From Pseudomonas taiwanensis DSM 21245 (lineage in GTDB: Bacteria; Pseudomonadota; Gammaproteobacteria; Pseudomonadales; Pseudomonadaceae), in contig NZ_AUEC01000037.1 in assembly GCF_000425785.1 (NCBI RefSeq), positions 1 to 56,368 on the forward strand: DNA of 56,368 nucleotides, in the 5' to 3' direction. Made by a program: the position numbers and the translations under genes. The notes below the pieces were generated by a model. It was not told the DNA's origin, ran no database searches, and saw only the letters and a list, made by a program, of their open reading frames with translations. Below, in pieces: positions 5,952-13,875 of the stretch (within the stretch, counting starts at the first letter, position 1; each line of letters opens with the position of its first letter).

Positions 5952-6458
5952 TTACTTTGAGAACTTCACCTCAGTCGCCAAGGCCTGCTTGGCAGCCTGG
6001 TAGTCCGCCTTCGCTCGGTGATCAGGCATACGGTAGGGACTCATCGAGGATAGGTATGCGGACCATTTAGCGTACAGGTCCTTGCTCAGCTCAAGTTGCT
6101 TGGCAGGCACCTTGGCGCCTTTCAGTCTGGCCACGGCCTCATTGCCCTGGGCGTGAGCGAACTTAACGCACTCCATGAAGGAACCGGTGTACTCAGCCTG
6201 CAGGTCTCTTAAGCCGTATCGGACGGCATCCCACCCAAGCATTGCCTCCAGGTCGCACTGAAACGCAGGCATGTCGAGCTGGCTGGCGAAGTTGGTGGCC
6301 TCGGGCGAATCCTTGTCGTAGGTGTACGGTCGCGGCTTGAAGACGTGCGGCTCCTTCTTGGCTGGAGCCGTGGCGTATCCAGAGGATGGCGACTGAACAG
6401 GTGCGCAGCCGGCGAGAACGGAGGCAGAAATCAGAAAGGCGGCTAGGGTGATGCGCAT
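5952..6458 (-). CDS. Putative prophage lipoprotein
   Basis: 168 residues. MRITLAAFLISASVLAGCAP is a lipoprotein signal peptide with lipobox LAGC; the start is fixed by AAGGAGAG upstream of ATG at 6458. The mature part is basic and helical (FECVKFAHAQGNEAVARLKG-like stretches) with no recognised domain. As an accessory gene between pL and the repressor it could be expressed from the prophage and act at the envelope, for example in superinfection exclusion; this is inference only. Confidence 0.7.
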   Translation of the reverse strand: MRITLAAFLISASVLAGCAPVQSPSSGYATAPAKKEPHVFKPRPYTYDKDSPEATNFASQLDMPAFQCDLEAMLGWDAVRYGLRDLQAEYTGSFMECVKFAHAQGNEAVARLKGAKVPAKQLELSKDLYAKWSAYLSSMSPYRMPDHRAKADYQAAKQALATEVKFSK

Positions 6459-6624
6459 GACTCTCTCCTTGAGTAAAGCCGCCATCCTACCACTCTGGCC
6501 CTGAGGCATCACGCGGGCATCAAAGCTATCCGGCTTTGCCTCGCAATTAGGTCGGCAGCGACGGACTGTAGGGCTATAGGCATTTGTATGGCATATTGCC
6601 GTCTAAAATTGCAGGGATCGAGCC

Positions 6625-7113
6625 ATGAAATCACCAAGCTTGTTATTCATATGCGCAGCGCTTGCTGGCTGTGCGTCATCCAGCATGGTTCCCATAGATA
6701 TTATCAGTGAGCCATCTGGGGCACAGATTGACGTGAACGGGGTAACGGTCGGGACTACTCCTGTCCGCGTGCAGCTCGCGTGCACCAAAAAATGGGTAGG
6801 CGTGATGAATGCTCCGGACGGATGGGCGTACGACAATGCTGTCTATGAGGTGAAAGCTATTCCCATGGCCGGGGCAGGGGCTGTTCAGTCTAAACGCATC
6901 AATTCCTGCGAAATTAAATCCCAACCTGGTCGCATGAGATTTGACCTTGCAATAGAAAACTACGCTCCAACGCAGCGCGTTGAGGTCAGCACAAAGACAA
7001 CCTCAAGTGGTCTTGATGAAACCCTCCGCTCACTGAAATCGTTGAGGGATCAAGGTCTTTTGACGGAGAAGGAGTATCGCGACAAGGTTGATATCGCGAT
7101 AGGCGGTCGGTAG
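6625..7113 (+). CDS. Lipoprotein with PEGA-like and SHOCT-like parts
   Basis: 162 residues. The N-terminus (MKSPSLLFICAALAGCASSS) ends in lipobox LAGC. Residues about 24-55 (IISEPSGAQIDVNGVTVGTTPV) match the PEGA surface-layer motif. The C-terminus (LRSLKSLRDQGLLTEKEYRD) matches the short SHOCT oligomerisation motif. A lysogenic envelope protein is likely. Base composition is lower in GC than the neighbouring phage genes, suggesting acquisition. Confidence 0.75.
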   Translation: MKSPSLLFICAALAGCASSSMVPIDIISEPSGAQIDVNGVTVGTTPVRVQLACTKKWVGVMNAPDGWAYDNAVYEVKAIPMAGAGAVQSKRINSCEIKSQPGRMRFDLAIENYAPTQRVEVSTKTTSSGLDETLRSLKSLRDQGLLTEKEYRDKVDIAIGGR

Positions 7114-7129
7114 CGGTCTCGTAGGCAAC

Positions 7130-7152
7130 AAAAAGCCCGCTCAGTGGCGGGC
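7130..7152 (-). terminator. Terminator between convergent genes
   Basis: GCCCGC-N6-GCGGGC with an A-run before it on the plus strand, hence a T-run on the minus strand. It terminates the toxin-antitoxin operon arriving from the right. Confidence 0.8.
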
Positions 7153-7173
7153 TTGTCATGCTCTATGTAATCA

Positions 7174-7650
7174 TCAAAACTTGGCGCCTGATTGCTTAAT
7201 ATAGGCCAGGAAGTCGATGACAGTTGTCGGTGGTTTTTTCAAAGAACATACCGCAGGGATTTTGTATTTCGAAAGGGCTTTAGGCAAGCTTATCTGTACA
7301 GCCTCATTTGAAACAAGAGGTAGGCCGTTGATCTCTGCAGTTGCGATGATTATTAAATCATTTTCGCCAACACCGACTCCATAGCGGTCACCTTCTATGC
7401 CAAGAAGCGATTTTAGCTTGGCGGCGCATTTGAGAATTGCTGTGTTGGGGTGCAAAATGCTCAGATTGGCATCCTTTAGCCACTTGCCGCAGTCAGGAGA
7501 CTTTGATGATGTCTCTTCAAAGGCTACCAATGGCATCGCAATGACACCCGATGATATTTGGGCGGCCACCCACTCCCACAATCTTGGGAAATGTTTTTCC
7601 GGATAATTGTCCCAAGCATAAATCATAGAAGAAGCATCAAACGCCCACAT
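7174..7650 (-). CDS. DUF4411 PIN-like toxin candidate
   Basis: 158 residues. The start MWAFDASSMIYAWDNYP gives the first acidic residue of a PIN-like fold; E45-E46 (VAFEETSS) and the GVGENDLIIIATAEI stretch supply the others, in the usual order D..E..(D/N)D. This is the DUF4411 family, a PIN-type RNase usually paired with an Xre-ImmA/IrrE partner. The ATG overlaps the end of that partner gene by 14 bases, so both come from one transcript. Low GC relative to the phage core marks it as an accessory module. Confidence 0.8.
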   Translation of the reverse strand: MWAFDASSMIYAWDNYPEKHFPRLWEWVAAQISSGVIAMPLVAFEETSSKSPDCGKWLKDANLSILHPNTAILKCAAKLKSLLGIEGDRYGVGVGENDLIIIATAEINGLPLVSNEAVQISLPKALSKYKIPAVCSLKKPPTTVIDFLAYIKQSGAKF

Positions 7651-8782
7651 AGAATCCCTTAAGGCTATCTATATCCCTGATCTTAATTCCATCTAGGTAA
7701 CTGCTGGCCTTGGCTAGGCTAATGTTCTTAGCGTTTAGTGAGTCAAGAACAACTCGTACAAACCTATCGCCAAAAATGTGCTTCGGTTCGCGATGCCTGT
7801 ACATCCTGGTGCCGCCAACGTCCTGTTCTGGGATGCGCAAGGCAGCCCTATAGCGTCGGTAGTCTTCGTATTCGCTTGCGCGCAAAAGCCCCTCGTCCAG
7901 AAGCCGGCGAAGAATGACCTCGCCACTCACGCCCCATGCTTTTCTTTGCGGTTCCAGCCAGTAGTCGTATTCATCAGCAGACTCTGGCTTGTCTTGCATT
8001 TTGATTTTAGTTAGAAATTCATCTGGAACCAAAATCAACCCAGCAAATTCATTAGCCTCTCGCTCTTGCCCGCTCGAATGATGCAGATCACAATTGTCGT
8101 CAATTGAGCTTATCTTGTGGATAAGTACATGACTTAGCTCGTGCATGAGCGTAAATGTCTGCAAGGTCTCATAATATTGTTTTTTTACAAATATCAGCGG
8201 GCATTCAGCGTCGTACAAAGAAAATCCCAGAACCGGATTATCTTTAGCTATTTGCCATTGCCCGTGATAACCATTGCTTCGAAAAACTAATATGCCTTTC
8301 GACTCAATCGCTGATCGGTATTGGTCGAAAGTGCATTGATTTTTTAGACCAAGCCAGTTTCGAACCACAATTGAAGCTTGCTTGAGGTCGCCGGGGAGGG
8401 CCGGGGAAGAGTATTTCGGGGCGTATTCGCTATCAACATCTTCGAGCAAGTCTAGATAGATATCGCGTTGACGCTCGGCTCGCTCAATTAGTCGGCGAAG
8501 TTTATTGCCTATCTCAGGCTTCTGATTCGCAATACTGCGGAAGGCAGGCGTATGCACAGCATCAGGGTTGGCGTCTCCTTCCTCCATGAAGAAAAGGACT
8601 CCACGCCCAAAGTAATCAGCGATCCGCTTAAGCTGGGCATAGGTAAGCCCCCTTTCTCCAGCAGACGCTTTAGATAGGGTTGCCTCTGCCACGCCCGTTT
8701 CAGCGGCCAGCTCATGTAGCGTTATGCCGTTGTCATCGCAGCACCACGCGATACGTCCATGATTGAATTCGATGCGATCCAT
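7637..8782 (-). CDS. Xre-ImmA/IrrE antitoxin/protease (COG2856 type)
   Basis: 381 residues. An N-terminal helix-turn-helix (about 18-60, LHELAAETGVAEATLSKASA) is followed by an ImmA/IrrE metallopeptidase domain with HELSH (the HExxH zinc motif) near residue 215 and a downstream EREANEFAGLILVP helix supplying the third ligand. Such proteins act as antitoxins and autorepressors of linked DUF4411 toxins, and can also cleave phage repressors. Here it precedes and overlaps the toxin gene. Role as prophage stabilisation or anti-phage system is inference. Confidence 0.85.
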   Translation of the reverse strand: MDRIEFNHGRIAWCCDDNGITLHELAAETGVAEATLSKASAGERGLTYAQLKRIADYFGRGVLFFMEEGDANPDAVHTPAFRSIANQKPEIGNKLRRLIERAERQRDIYLDLLEDVDSEYAPKYSSPALPGDLKQASIVVRNWLGLKNQCTFDQYRSAIESKGILVFRSNGYHGQWQIAKDNPVLGFSLYDAECPLIFVKKQYYETLQTFTLMHELSHVLIHKISSIDDNCDLHHSSGQEREANEFAGLILVPDEFLTKIKMQDKPESADEYDYWLEPQRKAWGVSGEVILRRLLDEGLLRASEYEDYRRYRAALRIPEQDVGGTRMYRHREPKHIFGDRFVRVVLDSLNAKNISLAKASSYLDGIKIRDIDSLKGFYVGV

Positions 8783-8937
8783 CTACCCACCAACCAGTTC
8801 AGGTCCCATGCCTTTCAGTCTATCGGACAGCTTGTAGCTATCATAATTTAGCCGACGGCTGCCATCCGTCATCGAATCTGAGATGCTCCATGACAATCTT
8901 CGGTCACTCCGACAGCTAGTGCCTTGGCCAAGCATGC

Positions 8938-9159
8938 CTAAACGCAGCGCTCAATCCTTCCCGCCTTCACCTCGTCCGCATACCCCACCAATCGATCTGC
9001 AAGTTCATGCAGTTCGCCAACGCGCTTCATCGCCTCAAGAAACTGAGCTTCCTCGCCACCTTGGGCTTTGTGGAAGATTTCCAGAGCGGCGTTTTCCAGT
9101 GCAAAGGCCGCATCTTTCAGGTCTCGGCGCAGCTGCCGGTTGGGTTTGGTTAGGGGCAT
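8938..9159 (-). CDS. Hypothetical helical protein co-transcribed with cI
   Basis: 73 residues, almost all helix (QLRRDLKDAAFALENAALEI ... MKRVGELHELADRLVGYADEV). It starts three bases after the cI stop codon, so it should be expressed in the lysogen from the same transcript. No family recognised. The 155 bases after it hold no gene I can support. Confidence 0.65.
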   Translation of the reverse strand: MPLTKPNRQLRRDLKDAAFALENAALEIFHKAQGGEEAQFLEAMKRVGELHELADRLVGYADEVKAGRIERCV

Positions 9160-9161
9160 GG

Positions 9162-9968
9162 CTATACCAGATGTGCGTTCCAGACTAGCAGCACCCTGGC
9201 CTGGATGTAGGTCATGTCCCGGCGGATCAGCCGATCCTTATGCCGCGGATTGTCCGAAATCATCTCGTAGTGCTCCTCATCAGCCACCTGCAGCCGCTTG
9301 ATGTACAGCAGATCATCCCAGACGAAGAGGTATATCCCGTCGCCCACGAACTCGCGGACGTTGATGTTCACGATCAGCGGGTCGCGGTGCTTGATGGTGG
9401 GCTCCATCGACTGGCCCCAGCCGGTGACCACCTTCAGGTGGAAGTGCTCTTCGAATTCAACGCCCAGCTCACGGAGATGGCTCGGGCTGACGCGGATGTC
9501 CTTGAGCAGCTCTGGAAAGTCGTGCGCGCTCTGACCGCCGCCCATCGATGCCCGGACATCGTAGTGGGCAATCCACACCTCATCACCTACAAGGCCTGGG
9601 CGGGAGAAGTCAGCCTCAATCACGTTTGACGGTTGCGGCTCCTCAGCTGCTGCGAGAAGCCGACGGCGCGCCTCTTCGGAAAAGCCTTTTCCGCTCTTTG
9701 CGAGCATCTGCTTCACAAGATCGGCCATGCTCCGCTCAGGCGCGGCAGTTGGATCAGGCGCCGGCGAATTCAGGAGCAGCTCGGACTGGTCCACGCCCAA
9801 GGCTGCTGCCATCGAGGCGATATCCGCCAAGGTAGGCTCGCGAGTGCCGACCTCATAGTTACCAACCCGGGATTGCGATTTCCAGCCGCAGGCCTCAGCA
9901 AGTTGGGCCTGGGACATCCCTTTGGCTTTTCTCAGGCGCTTGATGCGCTGGCTCAATGATTCGTTCAT
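9162..9968 (-). CDS. cI: CI-type prophage repressor (HTH plus S24 peptidase)
   Basis: 268 residues. Residues about 6-62 are an Xre helix-turn-helix (RLRKAKGMSQAQLAEACGWK ... GTREPTLADIASMAAALGV). The C-terminal half is an S24/LexA-like peptidase with the catalytic Ser in GWGQSMEPT and the Lys in DDLLYIKRLQV, so RecA-stimulated self-cleavage and SOS induction are expected. It should bind the dyads at 5420-5458 and 9981-10040. It is divergent from cro, as in lambda. Confidence 0.93.
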   Translation of the reverse strand: MNESLSQRIKRLRKAKGMSQAQLAEACGWKSQSRVGNYEVGTREPTLADIASMAAALGVDQSELLLNSPAPDPTAAPERSMADLVKQMLAKSGKGFSEEARRRLLAAAEEPQPSNVIEADFSRPGLVGDEVWIAHYDVRASMGGGQSAHDFPELLKDIRVSPSHLRELGVEFEEHFHLKVVTGWGQSMEPTIKHRDPLIVNINVREFVGDGIYLFVWDDLLYIKRLQVADEEHYEMISDNPRHKDRLIRRDMTYIQARVLLVWNAHLV

Positions 9969-9980
9969 GCGCGGAATTTC

Positions 9981-10046
9981 ATCACGAAACGAAATACCCG
10001 GCTTTCACTTATTGTGATTGCAATTAACACGATACGTGTTTATCCT
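9981..10046 (+). promoter_or_regulatory. oR operators and candidate pR promoter
   Basis: Three 15-bp sites lie between cI and cro: a weak ATCACGAAACGAAAT (9981-9995), TTCACTTATTGTGAT (10004-10018) and a perfect dyad AACACGATACGTGTT (10026-10040). Centre spacing is 23 and 22 bp, about two helical turns. A plausible pR is TTGCAA (10018-10023), 17 bp, TATCCT (10041-10046), with the strongest dyad lying in its spacer. No convincing pRM hexamers were found. Confidence 0.75.
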
Positions 10047-10071
10047 TCGGTCATCAATGGAGGAAGACCGT

Positions 10072-10287
10072 ATGAACCAAGTCCGAACGATCCGCGAAAG
10101 GGCTGGCGTTACCCAGGCAGCGCTGCGCCGTCAGCTCGGCTGGAATCAGTCCCGCCTGGCGAATTACGAATCAGGCCTCAGGAATCCAGGCCTTCAAGAG
10201 GCGCGCCAAATCGTGGAAGCGCTGAACGTCCTGGGCGCCAGTTGCGCCCTTGATGATGCGTTCCCGCCGGCACAAGTCGCCGCCTAA
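10072..10287 (+). CDS. cro: Cro-like repressor
   Basis: 71 residues starting MNQVRTIRERAGVTQAALRR and containing a full helix-turn-helix (VTQAALRRQLGWNQSRLANY). Its recognition region resembles that of CI. The start is set by TGGAGGA nine bases upstream; a longer in-frame start is not supported. First gene of the rightward early operon. Confidence 0.88.
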   Translation: MNQVRTIRERAGVTQAALRRQLGWNQSRLANYESGLRNPGLQEARQIVEALNVLGASCALDDAFPPAQVAA

Positions 10288-10317
10288 CCAATTCCAACTG
10301 CAAGGAGCTACTCCCGC

Positions 10318-10506
10318 ATGTACGCCAACCGCAATCACCTGCATGACCGCGAGATCAAGGTCCGGGTCGATGAGGACACGTTCGAACTGATTCAGGCGCT
10401 GGCCAAGTTTCACCGCACCCAGCGCGCCGTGCTCTGTCGTGAGTTGCTCGAAGCTCAATTGGCCGCCCTGGCTTCGGAGAATACCGGCGATCAGCACGTG
10501 GCCTGA
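10318..10506 (+). CDS. Ribbon-helix-helix-like small protein (cII position)
   Basis: 62 residues. REIKVRVDEDTFELIQALAK followed by HRTQRAVLCRELLEAQL reads as a short beta strand and two helices, the Arc/CopG pattern. It occupies the cII position after cro but is not CII-like in sequence. Ribosome-binding site AAGGAG. Probably a DNA-binding regulator of early genes. Confidence 0.7.
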   Translation: MYANRNHLHDREIKVRVDEDTFELIQALAKFHRTQRAVLCRELLEAQLAALASENTGDQHVA

Positions 10507-10525
10507 AGGCCCTTAGGAGGGGCCC

Positions 10526-10705
10526 ATGCCTATCGAACAGATCGGCTTGGACCAGGAATTGACGCATCAGCTTGAGCAGGAAGCGAAAAGACGGGGCGTC
10601 AGCCCTGAAGAACTCGCGGCAGAGCTGATCCGAAAAGAGCTGGCAAGCCGAACGAAGCCTCGCAACCCAAGAGGCAATGTGAAGCCGTTTCACGTCAGGT
10701 TCTGA
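10526..10705 (+). CDS. Second small ribbon-helix-helix-like protein
   Basis: 59 residues: LDQELTHQLEQEAKRRGVSP followed by EELAAELIRKELASR, with a basic tail RNPRGNVKPFHVRF. The pattern again fits a ribbon-helix-helix fold. AGGAGGGG lies upstream of the ATG. It is adjacent to the preceding gene and may be an old duplication of it or a partner. Confidence 0.65.
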   Translation: MPIEQIGLDQELTHQLEQEAKRRGVSPEELAAELIRKELASRTKPRNPRGNVKPFHVRF

Positions 10706-10742
10706 CCAGGCCCTGATAAGCCCGAATTGCGGGCACAAAAAA

Positions 10743-10766
10743 GCCGGGATTGCGGCCCGGCCTTTT
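10743..10766 (+). terminator. Terminator after the cro operon
   Basis: GCCGGG-N7-CCCGGC followed by CTTTT, preceded by AAAAAA; active in both directions in principle. It stands where lambda tR1 stands, so readthrough into replication genes may need antitermination. Confidence 0.8.
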
Positions 10767-10791
10767 CAACTGCATATGACTGGAGTCGATT

Positions 10792-11601
10792 ATGCATATC
10801 CAACCACCAGATGTACAGGGCCTCCAGAGGCCCGCGCCACAAAATGCAGCCAGCGGTTTCGTGGCGCGCACAATGTCGTCCAAGGAGATTGCCAGCTTGA
10901 CTGGCAAACGCCATGACAACGTCAAGCGCGATATTGTCGCCATGCTGAAAGACCTCAAGGTCGATCCCCTCAATTTTGAGGACATCTATCTCGACGGGAG
11001 AAACCGAGAGCAGGTGCAGTACCTGCTCGACCGTGAGCACACCGATTGCCTGCTGACCGGCTACAGCCCGGCCCTGCGCATGAAGGTGATCCGCCGCTGG
11101 CGTGAGCTGGAGGGCCAGTCCGAAGCCCGCCAGGCCGTGACGGCCAATGGCACCAAGGTGATTGGTGAAATCGCCATCATGGAGTGCTTCACGCGCCTGC
11201 TAAAGCCGGCTCCATCGAGCCAATTGGCCATGCTGACTAAGATCGCCGAGAACAACGGTCTTGACCCGCAGTTTCTGCCGAGCTACGCCATCGACTCGCC
11301 ACCGGATGCCACAGCCTGCAGCTCGATGCCGACCATGGCTGTGACGGCCCTACTCAAACGCCATGGCGTGAACAAGTCGGCCCCCGCCTTTAACCGTGCC
11401 CTGGCTGGGCTTGGCTTCCTCCAGGCTCGAACCCGGCAGAACAGCAAGCGCGAACCTGTGTGCTTCTGGTCCGTGACTGATAAGGGCCTGCGCTACGGCA
11501 AGAACATCACTAGCCCTCAGTGCCCCCGAGAAACGCAGCCGCACTGGTACATCGATCGTTTCGAAGAACTCGTCGACCTGGTCGGCGTGGGAGCCAAGTA
11601 A
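10792..11601 (+). CDS. Rha-family phage regulatory protein
   Basis: 269 residues. Residues about 23-105 (TMSSKEIASLTGKRHDNVKR, LTGYSPALRMKVIRRWRELE) match the Rha domain. The C-terminal region (VTALLKRHGVNKSAPAFNRA ... VTDKGLRYGKN) looks like an antirepressor-type DNA-binding module. Rha proteins in lambdoid phages interfere with growth in certain hosts or regulate early genes. It lies directly before, and its stop overlaps, the replication initiator (TAATG). Confidence 0.85.
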   Translation: MHIQPPDVQGLQRPAPQNAASGFVARTMSSKEIASLTGKRHDNVKRDIVAMLKDLKVDPLNFEDIYLDGRNREQVQYLLDREHTDCLLTGYSPALRMKVIRRWRELEGQSEARQAVTANGTKVIGEIAIMECFTRLLKPAPSSQLAMLTKIAENNGLDPQFLPSYAIDSPPDATACSSMPTMAVTALLKRHGVNKSAPAFNRALAGLGFLQARTRQNSKREPVCFWSVTDKGLRYGKNITSPQCPRETQPHWYIDRFEELVDLVGVGAK

Positions 11602-12380
11602 TGGCCGGAGACTGGATCAAAATGCGCGTAGATCTTCAGACTCATCCGAAAGTTTTCCGCATGGTGTCCGCATTGCGTGCGGACAGGTTGCGGGTGATCG
11701 GCGGACTGCATGTCGCCTGGAGCATCTTTGACACCCATTCTGCTGATGGTGTGCTGCACGGCTACACCACGGACGCTATGGATGCGGTGATCGGCTGGCC
11801 AGGCTTCACCCAGGCCATGGTTGATGTCGAATGGGCGGACATCGATGAGCATGGAAGCCTTGTCATGCCTCGCTTTGACGAGCACAACGGGGCCAGCGCA
11901 AAACGCCGTGCAAACGACAGTGAGCGAAAGCGTGAATCGCGGAAAGCGAATTCTGTCCGCAATCCGTCCGCAAGTGATGCGGACAAAATGCGGACCAGAG
12001 AAGAGAAGAGAAGAGAAGAGAAAGAACAAGATCAAAAGCCTTCGTCATCGAGCGATGACGGCGACCTGTTCGCTCGGTTTTGGAAGCTTTACCCGCGGAA
12101 GGTGGGTAAGGCCAATGCCGAGAAGGCCTGGTCGAAGCTGAAGGTCGACGCCTTCCTTTTCGAACGCATGGCCAGCGCGCTGGCTGCCTGGGCGGTTTCG
12201 CCGGACTGGACCAAGGACGGCGGCCAGTTCGTCCCGCATCCGGCCACCTGGCTGAACGGCAAACGCTGGGATGACGAGCTGCCGGCGCCCGGAAATGTCC
12301 ACCTATTCCCGTCCCGCCGCCAGAGCAATGGACCAGATTTCAACGACACGACATGGGCTGATGACCTGGGGGCGCTATGA
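11601..12380 (+). CDS. Lambda O-like replication initiator
   Basis: 259 residues. The N-terminal half (MAGDWIKMRVDLQTHPKVFR ... IGGLHVAWSIFDTHSADGVL) is a winged-helix-type initiator domain; a low-complexity charged linker (residues about 105-150, EEKRREEKEQDQKPSSSSDD) leads to a C-terminal DnaD-like part (LFARFWKLYPRKVGKANAEK ... FVPHPATWLNGKRWDDE). The linker DNA carries the iteron cluster at 11955-11995, as in lambda O where the origin lies inside the gene. It should recruit the P-like protein encoded next. Confidence 0.85.
   Translation: MAGDWIKMRVDLQTHPKVFRMVSALRADRLRVIGGLHVAWSIFDTHSADGVLHGYTTDAMDAVIGWPGFTQAMVDVEWADIDEHGSLVMPRFDEHNGASAKRRANDSERKRESRKANSVRNPSASDADKMRTREEKRREEKEQDQKPSSSSDDGDLFARFWKLYPRKVGKANAEKAWSKLKVDAFLFERMASALAAWAVSPDWTKDGGQFVPHPATWLNGKRWDDELPAPGNVHLFPSRRQSNGPDFNDTTWADDLGAL
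11955..12030. other. Candidate replication origin: iterons plus purine tract
   Basis: GTCCGCA occurs at 11955-11961 and 11966-11972 and its complement TGCGGAC at 11978-11984 and 11989-11995. Spacing is 11, 12 and 11 bp, so the sites face one side of the helix and form a symmetric array. A further pair (GTCCGCA 11666-11672, TGCGGAC 11678-11684) lies upstream in the same gene. A purine tract of repeated AGAGA follows (11996-12030), a possible unwinding element. Organisation parallels lambda ori. Confidence 0.7.
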
Positions 12381-13138
12381 GCACGCCGAACGCTCCCGCG
12401 AGTGTCACGCATATCATGGCCACGGCCCGCAACCTGCCAGCCGAGGCGCATGCTCCGGCCAAGCAGTTGGACCCAGGCACCACCGAAGTGGTCAACGCCC
12501 TGTTCAAGGAACTGCAGGCCATATTCCCGGCATGGAAGCAGGCCTGGCCGGACGATGACGCGCTGAAGGCTGCCAAGCGCAGCTGGATCAAGTCCTTCGT
12601 CGCGGCTGGCATCAACACGCTCGAGCAGATCCGCTTCGGCATCCAGAAGTGCCGGGTGCTGGGAACCGACTTCGCCCCGAGCAGCGGCAAGTTCATCAAG
12701 CTGTGCCAGCCGACCCCGGAAGAGATGGGCATTCCGACGCTTGCGCGGGCCCTGGCAGAGGCGCTTGAGAACTTCCACCCCAGCAGGGCAGGTTCCCGTG
12801 TTTGGTCGCATGCAGCGGTGCGCTACGCGGCCCTGCAATGCGAAGCGCAGAACCTGGGATCAATGGAGGTGGAGCGGGCTGAGAAGGTTTTCGCTCGGGC
12901 CTACGACATCACGATCCGCATGCTGGTCGCCGGCGAGCCACTGGGCGACATCGCCACCGGCATCGGTCACGACAGCCAGAAGAGCCTGGTCGAGCTGGCT
13001 GACGAGTACGCGAATCAGCGCCAGGTCCGCCTGCTGGAGATTCAGCAGATCCCATCGAGCGCCGCCGCATGCCGTGCACACCTGCTAGCCAAGTTGAACA
13101 TCAAGCGCGCCGGTCAGCCGGCCGGGGAGGGGGTTTGA
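12377..13138 (+). CDS. Lambda P-like helicase loader
   Basis: 253 residues; begins MSTPNAPASVTHIMATARNL and contains VNALFKELQAIFPAWKQAWP and FVAAGINTLEQIRFGIQKCR, which match phage replication protein P. These proteins bring host DnaB helicase to the O-bound origin. The start overlaps the O-like stop by four bases (ATGA). Confidence 0.87.
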   Translation: MSTPNAPASVTHIMATARNLPAEAHAPAKQLDPGTTEVVNALFKELQAIFPAWKQAWPDDDALKAAKRSWIKSFVAAGINTLEQIRFGIQKCRVLGTDFAPSSGKFIKLCQPTPEEMGIPTLARALAEALENFHPSRAGSRVWSHAAVRYAALQCEAQNLGSMEVERAEKVFARAYDITIRMLVAGEPLGDIATGIGHDSQKSLVELADEYANQRQVRLLEIQQIPSSAAACRAHLLAKLNIKRAGQPAGEGV

Positions 13139-13278
13139 TCACGAAGGTGTCGGCAAAGGAAAGTGGTTGGCCTCTCACTCGCACATACACACTTCCGCAA
13201 GGTTTCCGGGAGCTTGAGGCCGGTGCGCCAAATTCTATTAATCTGGATTTCTTCGATCAAGAGGATAGGCATGGCTGA
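13135..13278 (+). CDS. Possible 47-residue protein with TTG start
   Basis: A TTG overlapping the P-like stop (TTGA) is preceded by GGGGAGGGGG. The peptide (ITKVSAKESGWPLTRTYTLP and on to FFDQEDRHG) looks translated, and its end overlaps the NinB start by eight bases. No family recognised. The rare start codon keeps confidence moderate. Confidence 0.45.
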   Translation: MITKVSAKESGWPLTRTYTLPQGFRELEAGAPNSINLDFFDQEDRHG

Positions 13279-13669
13279 GTTCGCCATTCGAAGTTCTCAG
13301 GACCTCAACCGCGTCTATGGCGCCCTGCATGCCATAGATCTGACCAAGCCCAAGGTCATCGTCATCAAGGACGAAAAGCGTCCAGACGTCTGCAATCGGA
13401 AGATGTGGGCCATGCTCCGCGACATCTCCCAGCAGGTGGAGTGGTACGGCCGCAAGCTGACCGACGAGGACTGGAAGCACATCTTCAGCGCGGCGGTACA
13501 GAAGCAGGACGCAGTGCCGGGTATCGACGGCGGTTTCGTCGTCCTGGGCGTCTCTACCCGCAAGCAGTCGCAGAAGTGGTTCAGCGACCTGTTCGAAGTG
13601 ATGCATGCCTTCGGCGCCGAGCACGGCGTGCGCTGGACTGAGCCGGATCGGTGGGGAGGGCAGTATTGA
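13271..13669 (+). CDS. ninB: NinB recombination protein
   Basis: 132 residues beginning MAEFAIRSSQDLNRVYGALH, with DVCNRKMWAMLRDISQQVEW and the C-terminal TRKQSQKWFSDLFEVMHAFG and EHGVRW typical of NinB (lambda Orf). Orf binds single-stranded DNA and acts in place of RecFOR in phage recombination. The start follows GAGG seven bases away. Overlaps the next gene (TGATG). Confidence 0.92.
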   Translation: MAEFAIRSSQDLNRVYGALHAIDLTKPKVIVIKDEKRPDVCNRKMWAMLRDISQQVEWYGRKLTDEDWKHIFSAAVQKQDAVPGIDGGFVVLGVSTRKQSQKWFSDLFEVMHAFGAEHGVRWTEPDRWGGQY

Positions 13670-13875
13670 TGGATCTCAAGAAATGCGAATGCCATCGCTG
13701 TATTCAGGAGCACAAGATCGGCATGGAAGGCCCGTGCGGATGGGTCCCGCTCTCCTCGACAAAGATGATTCTCTGCCCGGTGTGCGGCTGCAAGCGCTGC
13801 CCCCATGCGAGCGATCACGACCTGGCGTGCACCGGAAGTAATGAGCCAGGCCAGCCTGGGAGCGTGTACCAATGA
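13669..13875 (+). CDS. Small cysteine-rich (zinc-binding) protein
   Basis: 68 residues with CECHRC near the start and CPVCGCKRCPHASDHDLAC, giving at least eight cysteines and two histidines, so one or two zinc sites are likely. Location between NinB and NinG suits a nucleic-acid role. GGGGAGGG ribosome-binding site. Confidence 0.75.
   Translation: MDLKKCECHRCIQEHKIGMEGPCGWVPLSSTKMILCPVCGCKRCPHASDHDLACTGSNEPGQPGSVYQ

Noticed and set aside
9960..10046. A pRM promoter for cI
   Set aside because: No hexamer pair with acceptable spacing was found; a repressor-stimulated weak promoter may exist but cannot be supported by eye.
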